A stretch of DNA of 64,000 nt from Lishizhenia tianjinensis (GCA_943330745.2 CALQIX020000020.1:1-64000); one strand, 5' to 3'. Shown: positions 1-8,493, counted from the stretch's first letter. The notes: generated from the sequence alone by a model not told the origin. Program-made: numbers and translations.

Positions 1-2
1 CA

Positions 3-383
3 ATAATAGAGCAATTTGTAAGCTATGACGGGGAACATTCTTGGCCTGGAGGACTTTCTTCAGGAACGGTAACTGTTAGCAATCAATTTAGTGCAACATA
101 TTTAATGTGGCAGTTTTTTCAGAATTATACCACGGGCTGTTTAACAACTGGTATTGAAAATATCAACGAAACAAATATTAAAATAGAGGCATTCCCTAAT
201 CCATTCTCAAACAAAATCAATCTGACTAATACGACTGGAAATGAAAATTTCACGCTTATCAATTATTTTGGTCAAGTTATTTGGACAGGTAAAAATATTG
301 AACAACAGAGTTTTTCATACTTAACAAATGGTCTTTATTTCCTGAAAATTGACAATAGGACAATTAAACTAGTGAAACAATGA
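3..383 (+). CDS. C-terminal part of a T9SS-secreted esterase (PHB depolymerase/LpqC-like), cut by the window edge
   Basis: The frame is open to the left edge, so this is a 3' fragment of about 126 residues. Its first 45 residues include DGEHSWPGG followed by an aromatic WQFFQ segment. This resembles the catalytic-His motif and last helix of polyhydroxybutyrate-depolymerase/feruloyl-esterase-like alpha/beta hydrolases (family knowledge). After it comes a typical T9SS type A sorting domain: IEAFPNPFSNKI, a GQVIW strand, GLYFLKI and a terminal TIKLVKQ. An outer-membrane-exported or cell-surface esterase is therefore likely. The substrate cannot be read from the fragment. An ATG at 105 exists but is internal, because the conserved His motif lies upstream of it. 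Confidence 0.6.
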   Translation: MIEQFVSYDGEHSWPGGLSSGTVTVSNQFSATYLMWQFFQNYTTGCLTTGIENINETNIKIEAFPNPFSNKINLTNTTGNENFTLINYFGQVIWTGKNIEQQSFSYLTNGLYFLKIDNRTIKLVKQ

Positions 384-396
384 AAAGAAAGGCAGA

Positions 397-475
397 CCAT
401 AACAGCGTGTAAGCAATATTGCCTTGCCGCAGGCGCAACACAGGGCTAAGAGCGCCTGCTTGCAAACCGCTATGG
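397..475. repeat. attC-like imperfect hairpin
   Basis: An imperfect 79-nt palindrome lies just after the esterase gene. The outer arms are CCATA..GCG and CGCTATGG. The inner arms are GCAGGCGC (429-436) and GCGCCTGC (452-459), with bulges between them. The left end ccataacagcgtg recurs at 3089-3101. Size, bulged arms and position between unrelated cassette-like genes resemble integron attC sites. No integrase gene is visible, so the identity is inference. Other REP-like elements remain possible. Confidence 0.4.
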
Positions 476-519
476 GTAAATTTAAACCGACAACATTGAG
501 CAACAATAAAAAAGAGAAA

Positions 520-1359
520 ATGAAAAAAAGAGAAAACAAAAAAAATCATCTTTCTTTGTTAATTCTATTTCTGAAAAAAGTCACTTCCCTATGCTGTCTG
601 TTATTATTATTTACTTTTAGCAGTGGATTAAACGCTCAAATAATTTATACCGACATACCCGACGCTACTCCCAATGCTACTTATCCATTAGATTTAAATA
701 ATGATGGCATTGTAGATTTCATGATTGAATTTGGTGTAAGCGCTGGAACAGTTGGTGTAATGTGTTACCCGCAAAACAACAATGCTTATTCTGGAGATTT
801 TATTGATGGCGTGCATTTACCTTGGGCGTTACCTGCATCTTATACTATTTGTGACACGCTGGCATCCTGGTATAAGTCTAATAACCCTGGCACAATGGCT
901 TTGGGAGCAAACATTGGTTACTGGGTAGGAGAAACGAATAAATATTTAGCATTAAAACTAATTGTGGAAACAAACACCTACTATGGTTGGGCACGATTAG
1001 ATGTACACCCATCTTCAGCATCATTCACCATAAAAGATTACGCCTATGCGAGCACACCAAATGACTGTATTCAATCGGGACAAAATAGCTTAGGTATTAA
1101 TGAGAATGCAGACGAAAAGTTCCTTTCTATCTTTCCCAATCCGTTCATTTCATCCACAACCATCCAGACAATAGGCAATCTTAAAAATGCAAGCCTGACA
1201 ATTTACAATTCAAACGGGCAGACTTTAAAGCAAATAAAAAATATTTCGGGGCAGACAGTTTCTTTAACCCGTGACAATCTTCCAAGCGGATTATATTTCA
1301 TGAAGCTGACTGAAGAGAACAAAATAATTGCCTTGGAGAAATTAATAATTACGGACTGA
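520..1359 (+). CDS. T9SS type A sorting domain-containing secreted protein
   Basis: The 279-residue product begins with a Lys-rich n-region, then a hydrophobic stretch (LCCLLLLFTFSSG) and a probable cleavage site after NAQ. Residues about 40-190 form an uncharacterised beta-rich domain that opens with DLNNDGIVDFMIEFG, a short acidic Asp/Asn motif that may bind calcium. The last 75 residues are a T9SS sorting domain (SIFPNPFIS, SNGQTLKQI, GLYFMKL, LEKLIITD). The frame extends upstream to 424 through the attC-like hairpin, but the ATG at 520 gives a proper signal peptide and is preferred. The function of the mature domain is unknown. Confidence 0.75.
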   Translation: MKKRENKKNHLSLLILFLKKVTSLCCLLLLFTFSSGLNAQIIYTDIPDATPNATYPLDLNNDGIVDFMIEFGVSAGTVGVMCYPQNNNAYSGDFIDGVHLPWALPASYTICDTLASWYKSNNPGTMALGANIGYWVGETNKYLALKLIVETNTYYGWARLDVHPSSASFTIKDYAYASTPNDCIQSGQNSLGINENADEKFLSIFPNPFISSTTIQTIGNLKNASLTIYNSNGQTLKQIKNISGQTVSLTRDNLPSGLYFMKLTEENKIIALEKLIITD

Positions 1360-1437
1360 TACTTGAGATAAAGCACCGGTAACGATATGGACTAGCACGC
1401 CTATGTTTGCTATTAGAAGAAAAATTGCTGCCTAACA

Positions 1438-1476
1438 TAACAGCTTTTAACCAGAGAATGATAACTGCTGTTTTTT
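1438..1476 (+). terminator. possible intrinsic terminator
   Basis: AACAGC pairs with GCTGTT, followed by a run of six T. The 6-bp stem has a long loop, so the call is weak. It would end transcription of the 520-1359 gene just before the next gene. Confidence 0.3.
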
Positions 1477-1499
1477 GTGGTACTTTTAAATAAAAAACT

Positions 1500-2249
1500 A
1501 TGAAAAGAAACATATTTATTTTATCAATTCTACCAATAGTATTATTCAATTCTTGCGGCATTAAAACGGCAAAAGAAGTTGGGTTGCATTTTTCAACAGA
1601 AAGATCAAACTTACCTAACATATTGAGTTGGCAGAAAATAGGTTTTGCAAAAGAATTGATAAATCAAAAAGAAATGGTGGTAATAATTAGTGGCGGAAAA
1701 AATCCAATTCCATTAGACAAATGGGAAGAATTTAAACCCTCATTTCCTTATAGAAAAAATTTAGACCGACACATACTTTTTCAACAAACTGCATTTTATC
1801 GTTCTCCAAATACTGATGTAAATTGCAAAGAACCTGACTGCATAAAACAACGTGAATATAAAAATTATACTTGGGTAGAAATGGCAAAACCCATTTGTAT
1901 TGATTATGTAGGTGGTAAAACAGATATGCTTAAACCCGAAAAAGGACACTTGGTGATAAAGACAATTCAAAAATGTCAAACAGTGATGTTCACTGATAGC
2001 ATTATTCAACTAACAGACAACAAAGGAAATTATTACGTAATGCATGCAACCGAAGCAGAAAAACCAGACACAACAGTCACTTTACCAAGCGGATGGATAC
2101 TGGAAAAAGTGATTTTGAAAGAACCCTTAATTATATCACCCTTTGGAGGTGGAAATGAATGTTATTTCAATATTGTTGGCGACAATTTAGGACAAGGATA
2201 TCATCAATATATTTTTGCAGAGTCAGTTTATCCATCAAATGAAAAATAA
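1500..2249 (+). CDS. hypothetical lipoprotein
   Basis: A 249-residue protein with a lipoprotein signal: KRNIF, a hydrophobic core and the lipobox FNSC with Cys at residue 19. The remainder is soluble and carries no motif I recognise. It has a CKEPDC pair near the middle, a PFGGGNECYFN segment near the C-terminus, and it ends in an aromatic-rich YHQYIFAES segment. It is a single gene between repeats and has no obvious operon partner. It lies in the accessory strip with other unrelated genes, so transfer is plausible. Confidence 0.6.
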   Translation: MKRNIFILSILPIVLFNSCGIKTAKEVGLHFSTERSNLPNILSWQKIGFAKELINQKEMVVIISGGKNPIPLDKWEEFKPSFPYRKNLDRHILFQQTAFYRSPNTDVNCKEPDCIKQREYKNYTWVEMAKPICIDYVGGKTDMLKPEKGHLVIKTIQKCQTVMFTDSIIQLTDNKGNYYVMHATEAEKPDTTVTLPSGWILEKVILKEPLIISPFGGGNECYFNIVGDNLGQGYHQYIFAESVYPSNEK

Positions 2250-2504
2250 TTTTGATTATTGATACTAGGAATAATAACAGAAGTTATCATGTTTTCAAAA
2301 TAATGCATACACATATTTAACAGAACTCATTAGATCTGACGATGTCACCAAAAGACGTTTAACCATTTGTTGAATTAATTACACAACCAAGCGCAAATAA
2401 GACAAAACAAACATTAATTAGCTAACTTTAAAATGTGTTGGGATTTAGACCAATCAATTCGGAACTTTTCTCAAATGAAAATTTAACCCTAAAAACAAAT
2501 AAAC

Positions 2505-2921
2505 ATGAGTATGATTAAAGAATTCAAAGAGTTTGCTATGAAGGGCAACTTAGTTGACATGGCAATTGCCTTCGTAATGGGCGCTGCATTCGCCAAAGTA
2601 GTGAGTGGTTTTATAGACGGCATGGTAATGCCCGTTGTAGGTAAACTGGTAGCCGGAGTAGATTTTGCCTCTCTGAAATACATTTTATCGGAAGCACAAA
2701 TAGACGCTTCGGGTAAAGTTATAGCTGCCGAAGCTTCCATAAAATATGGCGAGTTTATAACTATTATAATCGACTTTATTTTGGTTGCTGTTGTTATGTT
2801 CATGGTGATAAAAGCAATTAACAAGATGAAGAAAAAACAAGCTGAAATACCAGCTACACCTCCTGAACCAACGGAAGACCAAGTACTTTTGAAAGAGATT
2901 CGCGACTTATTGAAAAAGTAA
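2505..2921 (+). CDS. mscL: large-conductance mechanosensitive channel MscL
   Basis: The 138-residue product has the normal MscL length and layout. The N-terminal amphipathic segment KEFKEFAMKGNLVDMAIAF leads into TM1 (about 15-45, with the GAAFAKVVSGFIDG pore region). A periplasmic loop follows, then TM2 (about 83-105), a Lys-rich link and a C-terminal helix ending in EIRDLLKK. The channel opens under membrane tension and releases solutes during hypo-osmotic shock. Start 2505 is used; a second Met at 2511 is possible. It is alone in the accessory strip, 255 bp after the previous gene. Confidence 0.95.
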   Translation: MSMIKEFKEFAMKGNLVDMAIAFVMGAAFAKVVSGFIDGMVMPVVGKLVAGVDFASLKYILSEAQIDASGKVIAAEASIKYGEFITIIIDFILVAVVMFMVIKAINKMKKKQAEIPATPPEPTEDQVLLKEIRDLLKK

Positions 2922-3087
2922 AACCACTCTAAAGGACGGCAAGTAATAACTTTTCTTTAAACAGAAATTTATGTCTCAAACACTGAGTTATAATCCTGAT
3001 GAGCTCAAAAGAAGAACCAACAAGAAAATAAAATCACCCCATAAAAATGGACTAAGTTATATATAAGTTGATCAATTATTAAGTGTA

Positions 3088-3111
3088 CCCATAACAGCGT
3101 GCAAACGTTAG
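3088..3111. repeat. shortened attC-like end-to-end repeat
   Basis: This joins the left end motif cataacagcgtg, shared with 397-409, to the right end motif aaacgttag, shared with 3712-3720. Only a few bases lie between, as if the middle of a larger hairpin had been lost. It lies 30 bp before the next gene. Interpretation as a remnant recombination site is inference. Confidence 0.35.
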
Positions 3112-3140
3112 AATACAAAACATAACTGTTCGAAAAATAA

Positions 3141-3614
3141 ATGAATATGGAAAAATCTAACATCATAATTCCAAACCCTTGTAATGCAAATTGGGACGAA
3201 ATGACTCCAAACGACAAAGGGAAGCATTGTGGATCATGCAATAAGACCGTTGTTGACTTTACAACAATGAACGCTGAACAAATTAAACATTATTTGAACA
3301 GTAGTAAAATGCAGAAAGTATGCGGTCACTTCAAAACCACACAAGTGAGCGTAAGCAGGCCTATACACCATCAGTTTCTTGTAAACCTATACTTAAACAT
3401 CGAAAGCAATTTTACAGCTCCAATCTTTAAGACCTTGACACTTTCCCTCTTAGTTTTGTGTATGACAGTTGTTGGCTGCAACATACCAACTAGAACTACA
3501 GGAGTAATTGAAAGGAGTCATGGAATTGATACAATGGATTCTCATAGAGATACGACAAATACTGCAAAGACCCTTAAGGGCGAAGTCGCAAAACCTAACA
3601 GTAAAAATAACTAA
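3141..3614 (+). CDS. Cys-rich Bacteroidota membrane protein of unknown function
   Basis: A 157-residue protein. The first about 75 residues carry a cysteine pattern I know from many Bacteroidota proteins: PCNANWDEM, then HCGSCNKTVVDFT, then VCGHF. It may bind a metal, but this is not shown. A hydrophobic segment (TLSLLVLCMTVVGC, about 108-121) suggests a membrane anchor, with a polar Thr/Lys/Asp-rich tail outside. In relatives this N-terminal module often precedes a TonB or carboxypeptidase-like domain, which is absent here. A second start Met is at 3147. The stop codon overlaps the left end of the next repeat. Confidence 0.55.
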   Translation: MNMEKSNIIIPNPCNANWDEMTPNDKGKHCGSCNKTVVDFTTMNAEQIKHYLNSSKMQKVCGHFKTTQVSVSRPIHHQFLVNLYLNIESNFTAPIFKTLTLSLLVLCMTVVGCNIPTRTTGVIERSHGIDTMDSHRDTTNTAKTLKGEVAKPNSKNN

Positions 3615-3720
3615 CAACGTGTATTTTTTGCATTAAACAAAAAAGAATATAGAGCCGCCCACCACTAATAGCGCACAAGCGCAACCCGAAAAGGGTATTC
3701 GCCTGCACCCAAAACGTTAG
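3611..3720. repeat. attC-like repeat with terminal CTAAC/GTTAG arms
   Basis: A 110-bp element between two genes. The ends are CTAACAACGTG on the left and AAAACGTTAG on the right, so CTAAC pairs with GTTAG. Inside is CCCGAAAAGGG with alternate GCGC-rich arms. The right end repeats that of 3103-3111. The stop codon of the preceding gene lies inside the left arm, as is common in integron cassettes. No integrase is visible in the window. Confidence 0.4.
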
Positions 3721-3742
3721 CTGAAATTCAAAATGTCCCACG

Positions 3743-4075
3743 ATGCGCCTATATAACGAAAGGCATAAAGACTTCATAAACAAAGTAAATTGGACTTATG
3801 CCAAGACAATGCCCGAGTGGCCTCACGAATACACCGTTAGAAATAAAGTTGACGAAAATCTATTTATTGAAATGGTGAAACATATCAGGGAATTTGGTTA
3901 TGATGGTTTGTTTTATCAAAAACATCTTACTTATTTTGAGGCAGACAGTATGGTGTATTGGACAATGGGATATCCAATTGACGAAACTATAATAATCAAC
4001 CGATGTAAGAAAGAAAACACTTATAAAGCACCATTAAAAGCTGGAACTTTACCAACAACAAAAACACACACATAG
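3743..4075 (+). CDS. conserved hypothetical protein, 110 aa
   Basis: A soluble small protein containing MPEWPHEYTVRNKVDE, an aromatic FGYDGLFYQ stretch, YWTMGYP and TIIINRCKK. I recall this motif set from a widespread uncharacterised family in bacteria, but cannot name a function. No signal peptide or membrane segment is seen. It starts 22 bp after an attC-like element and its stop codon is followed directly by the next ATG, which fits a cassette-type gene. Confidence 0.6.
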   Translation: MRLYNERHKDFINKVNWTYAKTMPEWPHEYTVRNKVDENLFIEMVKHIREFGYDGLFYQKHLTYFEADSMVYWTMGYPIDETIIINRCKKENTYKAPLKAGTLPTTKTHT

Positions 4076-4240
4076 ATGCAATCACTTTTAGGACAATTTT
4101 ATTCTAGCATTAAGGGCTCACAAGAATATATAGCTTCTGATGGACTGACTTATGTTTTACAGCGTTCAAAATCAGCACGACTTGCAATAAATAAAATTAT
4201 CAAAAGCGATTGCGATTTGGACTTTAAAGACTTGCTATAA
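4076..4240 (+). pseudogene. 54-aa fragment, probably the N-terminus of a PD-(D/E)XK nuclease-family protein
   Basis: The ATG follows the previous stop without a gap. The product begins MQSLLGQFYSSIKGSQEYIA, followed by SDGLTYVLQRSKSARLAINKI, and then stops. I associate this pattern with the start of larger Bacteroidota proteins of the PD-(D/E)XK nuclease superfamily, which continue for several hundred residues. The catalytic part is absent here and the hemN promoter begins 45 bp later, so this looks like a truncated remnant at the edge of the accessory strip. It could instead be an intact small gene. Confidence 0.4.
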
Positions 4241-4284
4241 CTCGAATTATGACTAATATCATTTTTTAGTTATTCTTGACATCT

Positions 4285-4292
4285 TAGTTTTG
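4285..4292 (+). promoter_or_regulatory. -7 promoter element for hemN-ccoI
   Basis: TAGTTTTG is an exact match to TAnnTTTG, the Bacteroidota -7 element. Only 4 nt separate it from the GTG start of hemN, so the transcript would be leaderless or nearly so. No clear TTG -33 element is found at 17-23 bp. Confidence 0.4.
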
Positions 4293-4296
4293 TTTC

Positions 4297-5667
4297 GTGA
4301 ATGACATTCAACATCTTATTCGGAAATACAACGTTCCGGGCCCAAGATATACTTCTTATCCTACGGTTCCTTTTTGGAAAAATGACTCCTTGCAATTAAC
4401 CGAATGGGAGGCCACACTCCAACAAAATCGAGCATCATTTCTCTCCAGCGCGATGAGTCTCTACATTCACCTCCCCTTTTGTGAGCAACTTTGCACGTTT
4501 TGCGGCTGCCATAAACGCATTACCAAGAATCACCAAAAAGAGATCCCTTACATAAAAAGTCTCAAAAAAGAGTGGATTCTCTACAAAGAACTGTTTGAAT
4601 TCACACCAATTATTAAGGAACTGCACCTAGGTGGCGGAACTCCCACTTTTTTTACTCCTGAGAATTTAGTCGAATTAGTAAAGAACATTTTCAATAGCAC
4701 CACTGTAGATCCTGCAAAACATGAATTGAGTTTTGAAGCACACCCTATGTTCATGAAGCAAGCGCATTCCGAACAACTTTTTGATTTCGGCTTTAGACGA
4801 TTGAGTATCGGTATTCAAGATTACGACACTCTTGTTCAAAAAGCGATTCACCGACATCAACCATTTGAAAAAGTAAAAGAAATTCATCGATACGCGCTAA
4901 AACTTGGATACGAATCTATTAGTCATGATTTAGTATATGGTTTACCGAAGCAGCAACTGAAAGGATTTGAAACTACCATTCAAAAAACAATTGAACTTTT
5001 GCCCCATCGCATTGCGCTCTACGGGTATGCTCACGTTCCGTGGATCAAAGGCAATGGTCAACGTGGGTTTGATGAAAAAGATATTCCGCAAGATGCTGAA
5101 AAGCGCGAGCTCTATGAAATGGCGAGTGAAAAACTTCTTCAAGCTGGGTATATCTCAATTGGAATGGATCATTTTGCCCTACCTTCAGACCCTATGGCCT
5201 TGGCCATGCGTGACAAGAAATTGCATCGGAATTTTATGGGCTACACAACACAAGAAACTCCTTTACTGATTGGACTAGGAATGTCGGCGATTTCTGATAG
5301 TTGGTTTGGATTTGCGCAAAATGAAAAATCGTTGGAGGGATATAAAAATAGATTAAAAGAAGGAAAACTACCCATCCAACGAGGGCATATTCTTTCAGAG
5401 GAAGATAAGGGAATTAGAAAATATGTCCTTTCTCTGATGTGCCATTTTCAAATGAACTGGGGAGAAACTTCCTCCGAAAAATACAAGTCCGATATTAGAT
5501 CTAGGTTGAAGGAAATGGTTTCGGATGAATTAATTCGCGAATTGCCTTACGGATTTCAATTAACAGAAAAAGGAATCCCTTTCGTGCGAAACGCATGCAT
5601 GGCATTTGACACTTATCTGCACGAGGCAGGGCAATCTGAAAAACCGTTATTTTCTAAAACTATATGA
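4297..5667 (+). CDS. hemN: oxygen-independent coproporphyrinogen III dehydrogenase HemN
   Basis: A radical SAM enzyme that oxidatively decarboxylates coproporphyrinogen III to protoporphyrinogen IX without O2, in the cytoplasm. The 456-residue product has the usual length. It shows the N-terminal GPRYTSYP motif, the 4Fe-4S cluster motif C62-x3-C66-x2-C69 with an additional C71, and the SAM-binding GGGTPTF. The start is GTG; no in-frame ATG precedes the conserved N-terminus. It overlaps ccoI by 4 bp (ATGA), so heme synthesis and oxidase copper loading are co-transcribed. This fits a low-oxygen regulon. Confidence 0.95.
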   Translation: MNDIQHLIRKYNVPGPRYTSYPTVPFWKNDSLQLTEWEATLQQNRASFLSSAMSLYIHLPFCEQLCTFCGCHKRITKNHQKEIPYIKSLKKEWILYKELFEFTPIIKELHLGGGTPTFFTPENLVELVKNIFNSTTVDPAKHELSFEAHPMFMKQAHSEQLFDFGFRRLSIGIQDYDTLVQKAIHRHQPFEKVKEIHRYALKLGYESISHDLVYGLPKQQLKGFETTIQKTIELLPHRIALYGYAHVPWIKGNGQRGFDEKDIPQDAEKRELYEMASEKLLQAGYISIGMDHFALPSDPMALAMRDKKLHRNFMGYTTQETPLLIGLGMSAISDSWFGFAQNEKSLEGYKNRLKEGKLPIQRGHILSEEDKGIRKYVLSLMCHFQMNWGETSSEKYKSDIRSRLKEMVSDELIRELPYGFQLTEKGIPFVRNACMAFDTYLHEAGQSEKPLFSKTI

Positions 5668-8015
5668 GAGAAACTTGCTATCATTGTGGAGAACCGGTTA
5701 TTGGAAAACCAATCACAACTGACAATCACTCCTTTTGTTGTAGTGGATGTAAAAGTGTTTATTTAGTATTAAAGTCAAGTGATTTAGATTCTTTTTATTC
5801 GATTGAAAACCAAGCTGGAAATCGTCCCGGATCTAAATCAAAGGAACAATATCGTTTTTTAGACGCCGAAAATTTCAGGAAAAAATTTATTGAATTTGAG
5901 GATAACGAAATGGTAAAGGTAACGTTGTTCTTACCTCAAATTCATTGCTCATCCTGTGTTTATTTACTAGAAAATCTTTCAAAAATAAACCCGCTTATTA
6001 AGCATACACAAGTTAACTTTCCCAAAAGAGAAGCGACAATTATTTTTGCTCAGGAAATGCTACTTTCTGATGTGGCAACCTTGTTGGAGACGATTGGTTA
6101 CACACCCAATTTTGGCAACAGAAAAGATCAAGAAAAAATACTCGATCGTGTTTTTCTATATAAAATCGGAATTGCCGGTTTTGCCTTTGGAAGTATAATG
6201 CTATGGAGTTTTCCGGAATACCTTGGGATTGACGAGAACTATGCCCCCTTCCGAACTTTTACAGCCTACTTATCCCTACTGATTTCACTTCCTGTTCTAT
6301 TTTTTTCTGCACGAGATTATTTCATTTCCGCATACAAGGCCATTCAGAATAAAAGTCTGAATTTAGATGTGCCAATAACGCTGGGAATCATTGCTTTGTA
6401 TTACGAAAGCACATGGAGTATTTTGCGCGAAAATGGCCCAGGATATATGGATTCCTTTGCAGGATTTATCTTCTTTTTACTCATTGGGAAATGGTTTCAG
6501 CACATCACCTACCGGTCACTGTCCTTCGAACATGATAATTCCATGTATTTACCCATTGCCGTTTGTAAACTACATGAAGGCAAAGAAACCTATGTGGAAG
6601 TTGAAAAATTGGAAATCGGTGATGTTTTTATGGTGCGAAATGAAGAAATAATTCCGTGTGATTCAGAAATAATTTCAGATGATGCCCGCATTGATTATAG
6701 CTTTGTGACTGGTGAAGCCGAACCGATTAAAAAATCAAAAAAGGATTTTGTTTTTGCCGGAGGAAAAATACTTGGGCAACCAGTTCAATTTAAGGTTCTG
6801 AAAGAGAGCAACCGCTCCCACTTGACTCAGTTGTGGAATGATGTAATGCAGCAAAAAGATCCTAAAGAACATATTTCTTTGCAAGATAAGCTCTCTGTTT
6901 ATTTTTTATCGGCTGTTCTCCTTATTTCAGGAGGAAGTGCAGTTGCCTGGTACTTCATAGAACCGGCTAGTATAATTCATATTGTGGTTTCCATTTTAAT
7001 TGTAGCTTGTCCGTGTGCTTTGGCTCTATCTTCTCCGTTTACCTTAGGAAACACCCTACAATGGATGGGTAAAAGAGGTTTCTACTTAAAAAATACGGCT
7101 GTTGTTGAAAAAATGAATGAAATTACTGATATCGTATTTGACAAAACAGGTACCCTCACTACACCGAGAATGCACATACATTTTGTAGGCGAAGGACTTT
7201 CCGAAACTGAAAAAAACCAGATTGCATCAATCACCTATGCTTCCACTCATCCACTATCGAGAGCATTACATTCCTTGCTAAAACAAGAAGGACATCAAGA
7301 ATTAGACGAAGTAGATTCATGGGCTGAGATTAAAGGAGAGGGTATCTCTGGACAAATAAGGAACAGTGAATACCGCATCGGAAAGGCATCATTTTGCGGG
7401 GAAGAATCCAATAATACTATTGAAACAGAGGTTTGGATAGCTGTAAACAATAAGGTTAAAGGAAAATTTCTTTTCCAACAACAAATGCGTCAAGGTATCG
7501 AAAAATTAGTTGAATCGCTCGGTGATTATCAAATTCATGTCTTATCGGGCGACAATGAGAAAGACTTAAATCGACTAGAGGCACTTTTTCCAATTTCAAC
7601 CTCCATCTGTTTTAATCAAACTCCCGCTGACAAATTCAATTACATTCAACAACTCAACCAAAAAGGAAAAAAAGTTTTAATGATTGGTGATGGATTGAAT
7701 GATTCTGGTGCTTTAGGAGCAGCATCTGTCGGTATTGCTGTTTCGGAAAACCTTTCACAATTTACGCCTAGTTCAGAAGTAATTATTGAGGCATCCAAAC
7801 TCACTCGTTTACACACCTATTTGCGGGCTGCAAAAAATGCACGATTAATTTTAAAAATCTGCTTGGCATTCTCAATCACTTATAATTCCTTAGGACTCAG
7901 TTTCGCAATCAGCGGACATCTAACGCCATTTATTGCTGCTATTTTAATGCCGTTAAGCTCAATTACCATTGTATTTTTGAGTACTGTTCTGGTCAAATTA
8001 TTAAATCGTAAGTAA
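5664..8015 (+). CDS. ccoI: copper-translocating P-type ATPase CcoI/FixI
   Basis: A 783-residue P1B-type ATPase that supplies copper for cbb3 oxidase assembly. An N-terminal Cys cluster (CYHCGE, then CCSGC at 25-29) precedes a heavy-metal-associated motif with C95-x2-C98. Membrane helices follow, with TGE at 349-351, the transport site C449-P-C451, the phosphorylation site D493-KTGT, the HPLSRAL motif of P1B pumps and GDGLNDSGAL. The Cys-rich N-terminus plus its place beside hemN and near ccoNOQP point to CcoI rather than a detoxifying CopA. It overlaps hemN by 4 bp. Confidence 0.93.
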   Translation: MRETCYHCGEPVIGKPITTDNHSFCCSGCKSVYLVLKSSDLDSFYSIENQAGNRPGSKSKEQYRFLDAENFRKKFIEFEDNEMVKVTLFLPQIHCSSCVYLLENLSKINPLIKHTQVNFPKREATIIFAQEMLLSDVATLLETIGYTPNFGNRKDQEKILDRVFLYKIGIAGFAFGSIMLWSFPEYLGIDENYAPFRTFTAYLSLLISLPVLFFSARDYFISAYKAIQNKSLNLDVPITLGIIALYYESTWSILRENGPGYMDSFAGFIFFLLIGKWFQHITYRSLSFEHDNSMYLPIAVCKLHEGKETYVEVEKLEIGDVFMVRNEEIIPCDSEIISDDARIDYSFVTGEAEPIKKSKKDFVFAGGKILGQPVQFKVLKESNRSHLTQLWNDVMQQKDPKEHISLQDKLSVYFLSAVLLISGGSAVAWYFIEPASIIHIVVSILIVACPCALALSSPFTLGNTLQWMGKRGFYLKNTAVVEKMNEITDIVFDKTGTLTTPRMHIHFVGEGLSETEKNQIASITYASTHPLSRALHSLLKQEGHQELDEVDSWAEIKGEGISGQIRNSEYRIGKASFCGEESNNTIETEVWIAVNNKVKGKFLFQQQMRQGIEKLVESLGDYQIHVLSGDNEKDLNRLEALFPISTSICFNQTPADKFNYIQQLNQKGKKVLMIGDGLNDSGALGAASVGIAVSENLSQFTPSSEVIIEASKLTRLHTYLRAAKNARLILKICLAFSITYNSLGLSFAISGHLTPFIAAILMPLSSITIVFLSTVLVKLLNRK

Positions 8016-8493
8016 TAAACCCCCTGCTTTCCTGCTTATCCTTTCCTAGATTTACGCTATTTATGAAATGGGAGAAAAACCCTCATACAAAGCCCTTTTA
8101 TTTACTATTCATACAGTAAAAAAAATGGAAATGGAATAGCTACATCATCGAATACTTACCCTTTTATCCTAATATTAATAATGGTTCTGATAAGGAATAA
8201 ACAACAAGAATAAAACAGTAATAAACCCAAATATAAGGCGTGGAGAATAAACCATCACTTATGCAGATGGGAAAACAATACATTTTTACAAAATTGGCAT
8301 ACGCTTAACAAGCAAAGGGATTTCAGTCCATCTAATGAATTGAAAATAAAAGTTTCTTGAAAGAATCTGTAGGAAACATGATAGGAAAGGCAAAAAAAGT
8401 AGTGACTACATTTCGTTTAATTCCTTGAATGAATTTAACCTTAATGTGTTGGATGAAAACAGGAAATTAGAAATCAAATAAAAACGCTCTCAT
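8016..8493. other. gene-free stretch with a possible decayed ORF
   Basis: 478 bp lie between the convergent ccoI and DUF5916 genes. No intact gene is seen. An open frame without a start codon at about 8350-8481 encodes a segment like SLNEFNLNVLDENRKLEIK. An adjacent frame near 8251-8342 encodes a short ITYADGKTIHFYKIG stretch. Stops and frame changes separate them, so this may be a degraded coding sequence. I cannot assign a parent family, and no clear terminator hairpin is visible. Confidence 0.3.

Noticed and set aside
2971-3066. 31-aa open frame starting MSQTLSYNPDELKRRTNKK between mscL and the repeat at 3088
   Set aside because: It is too short, has no recognised family and no promoter or operon context. 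It could be the remnant of a larger gene but nothing supports this.
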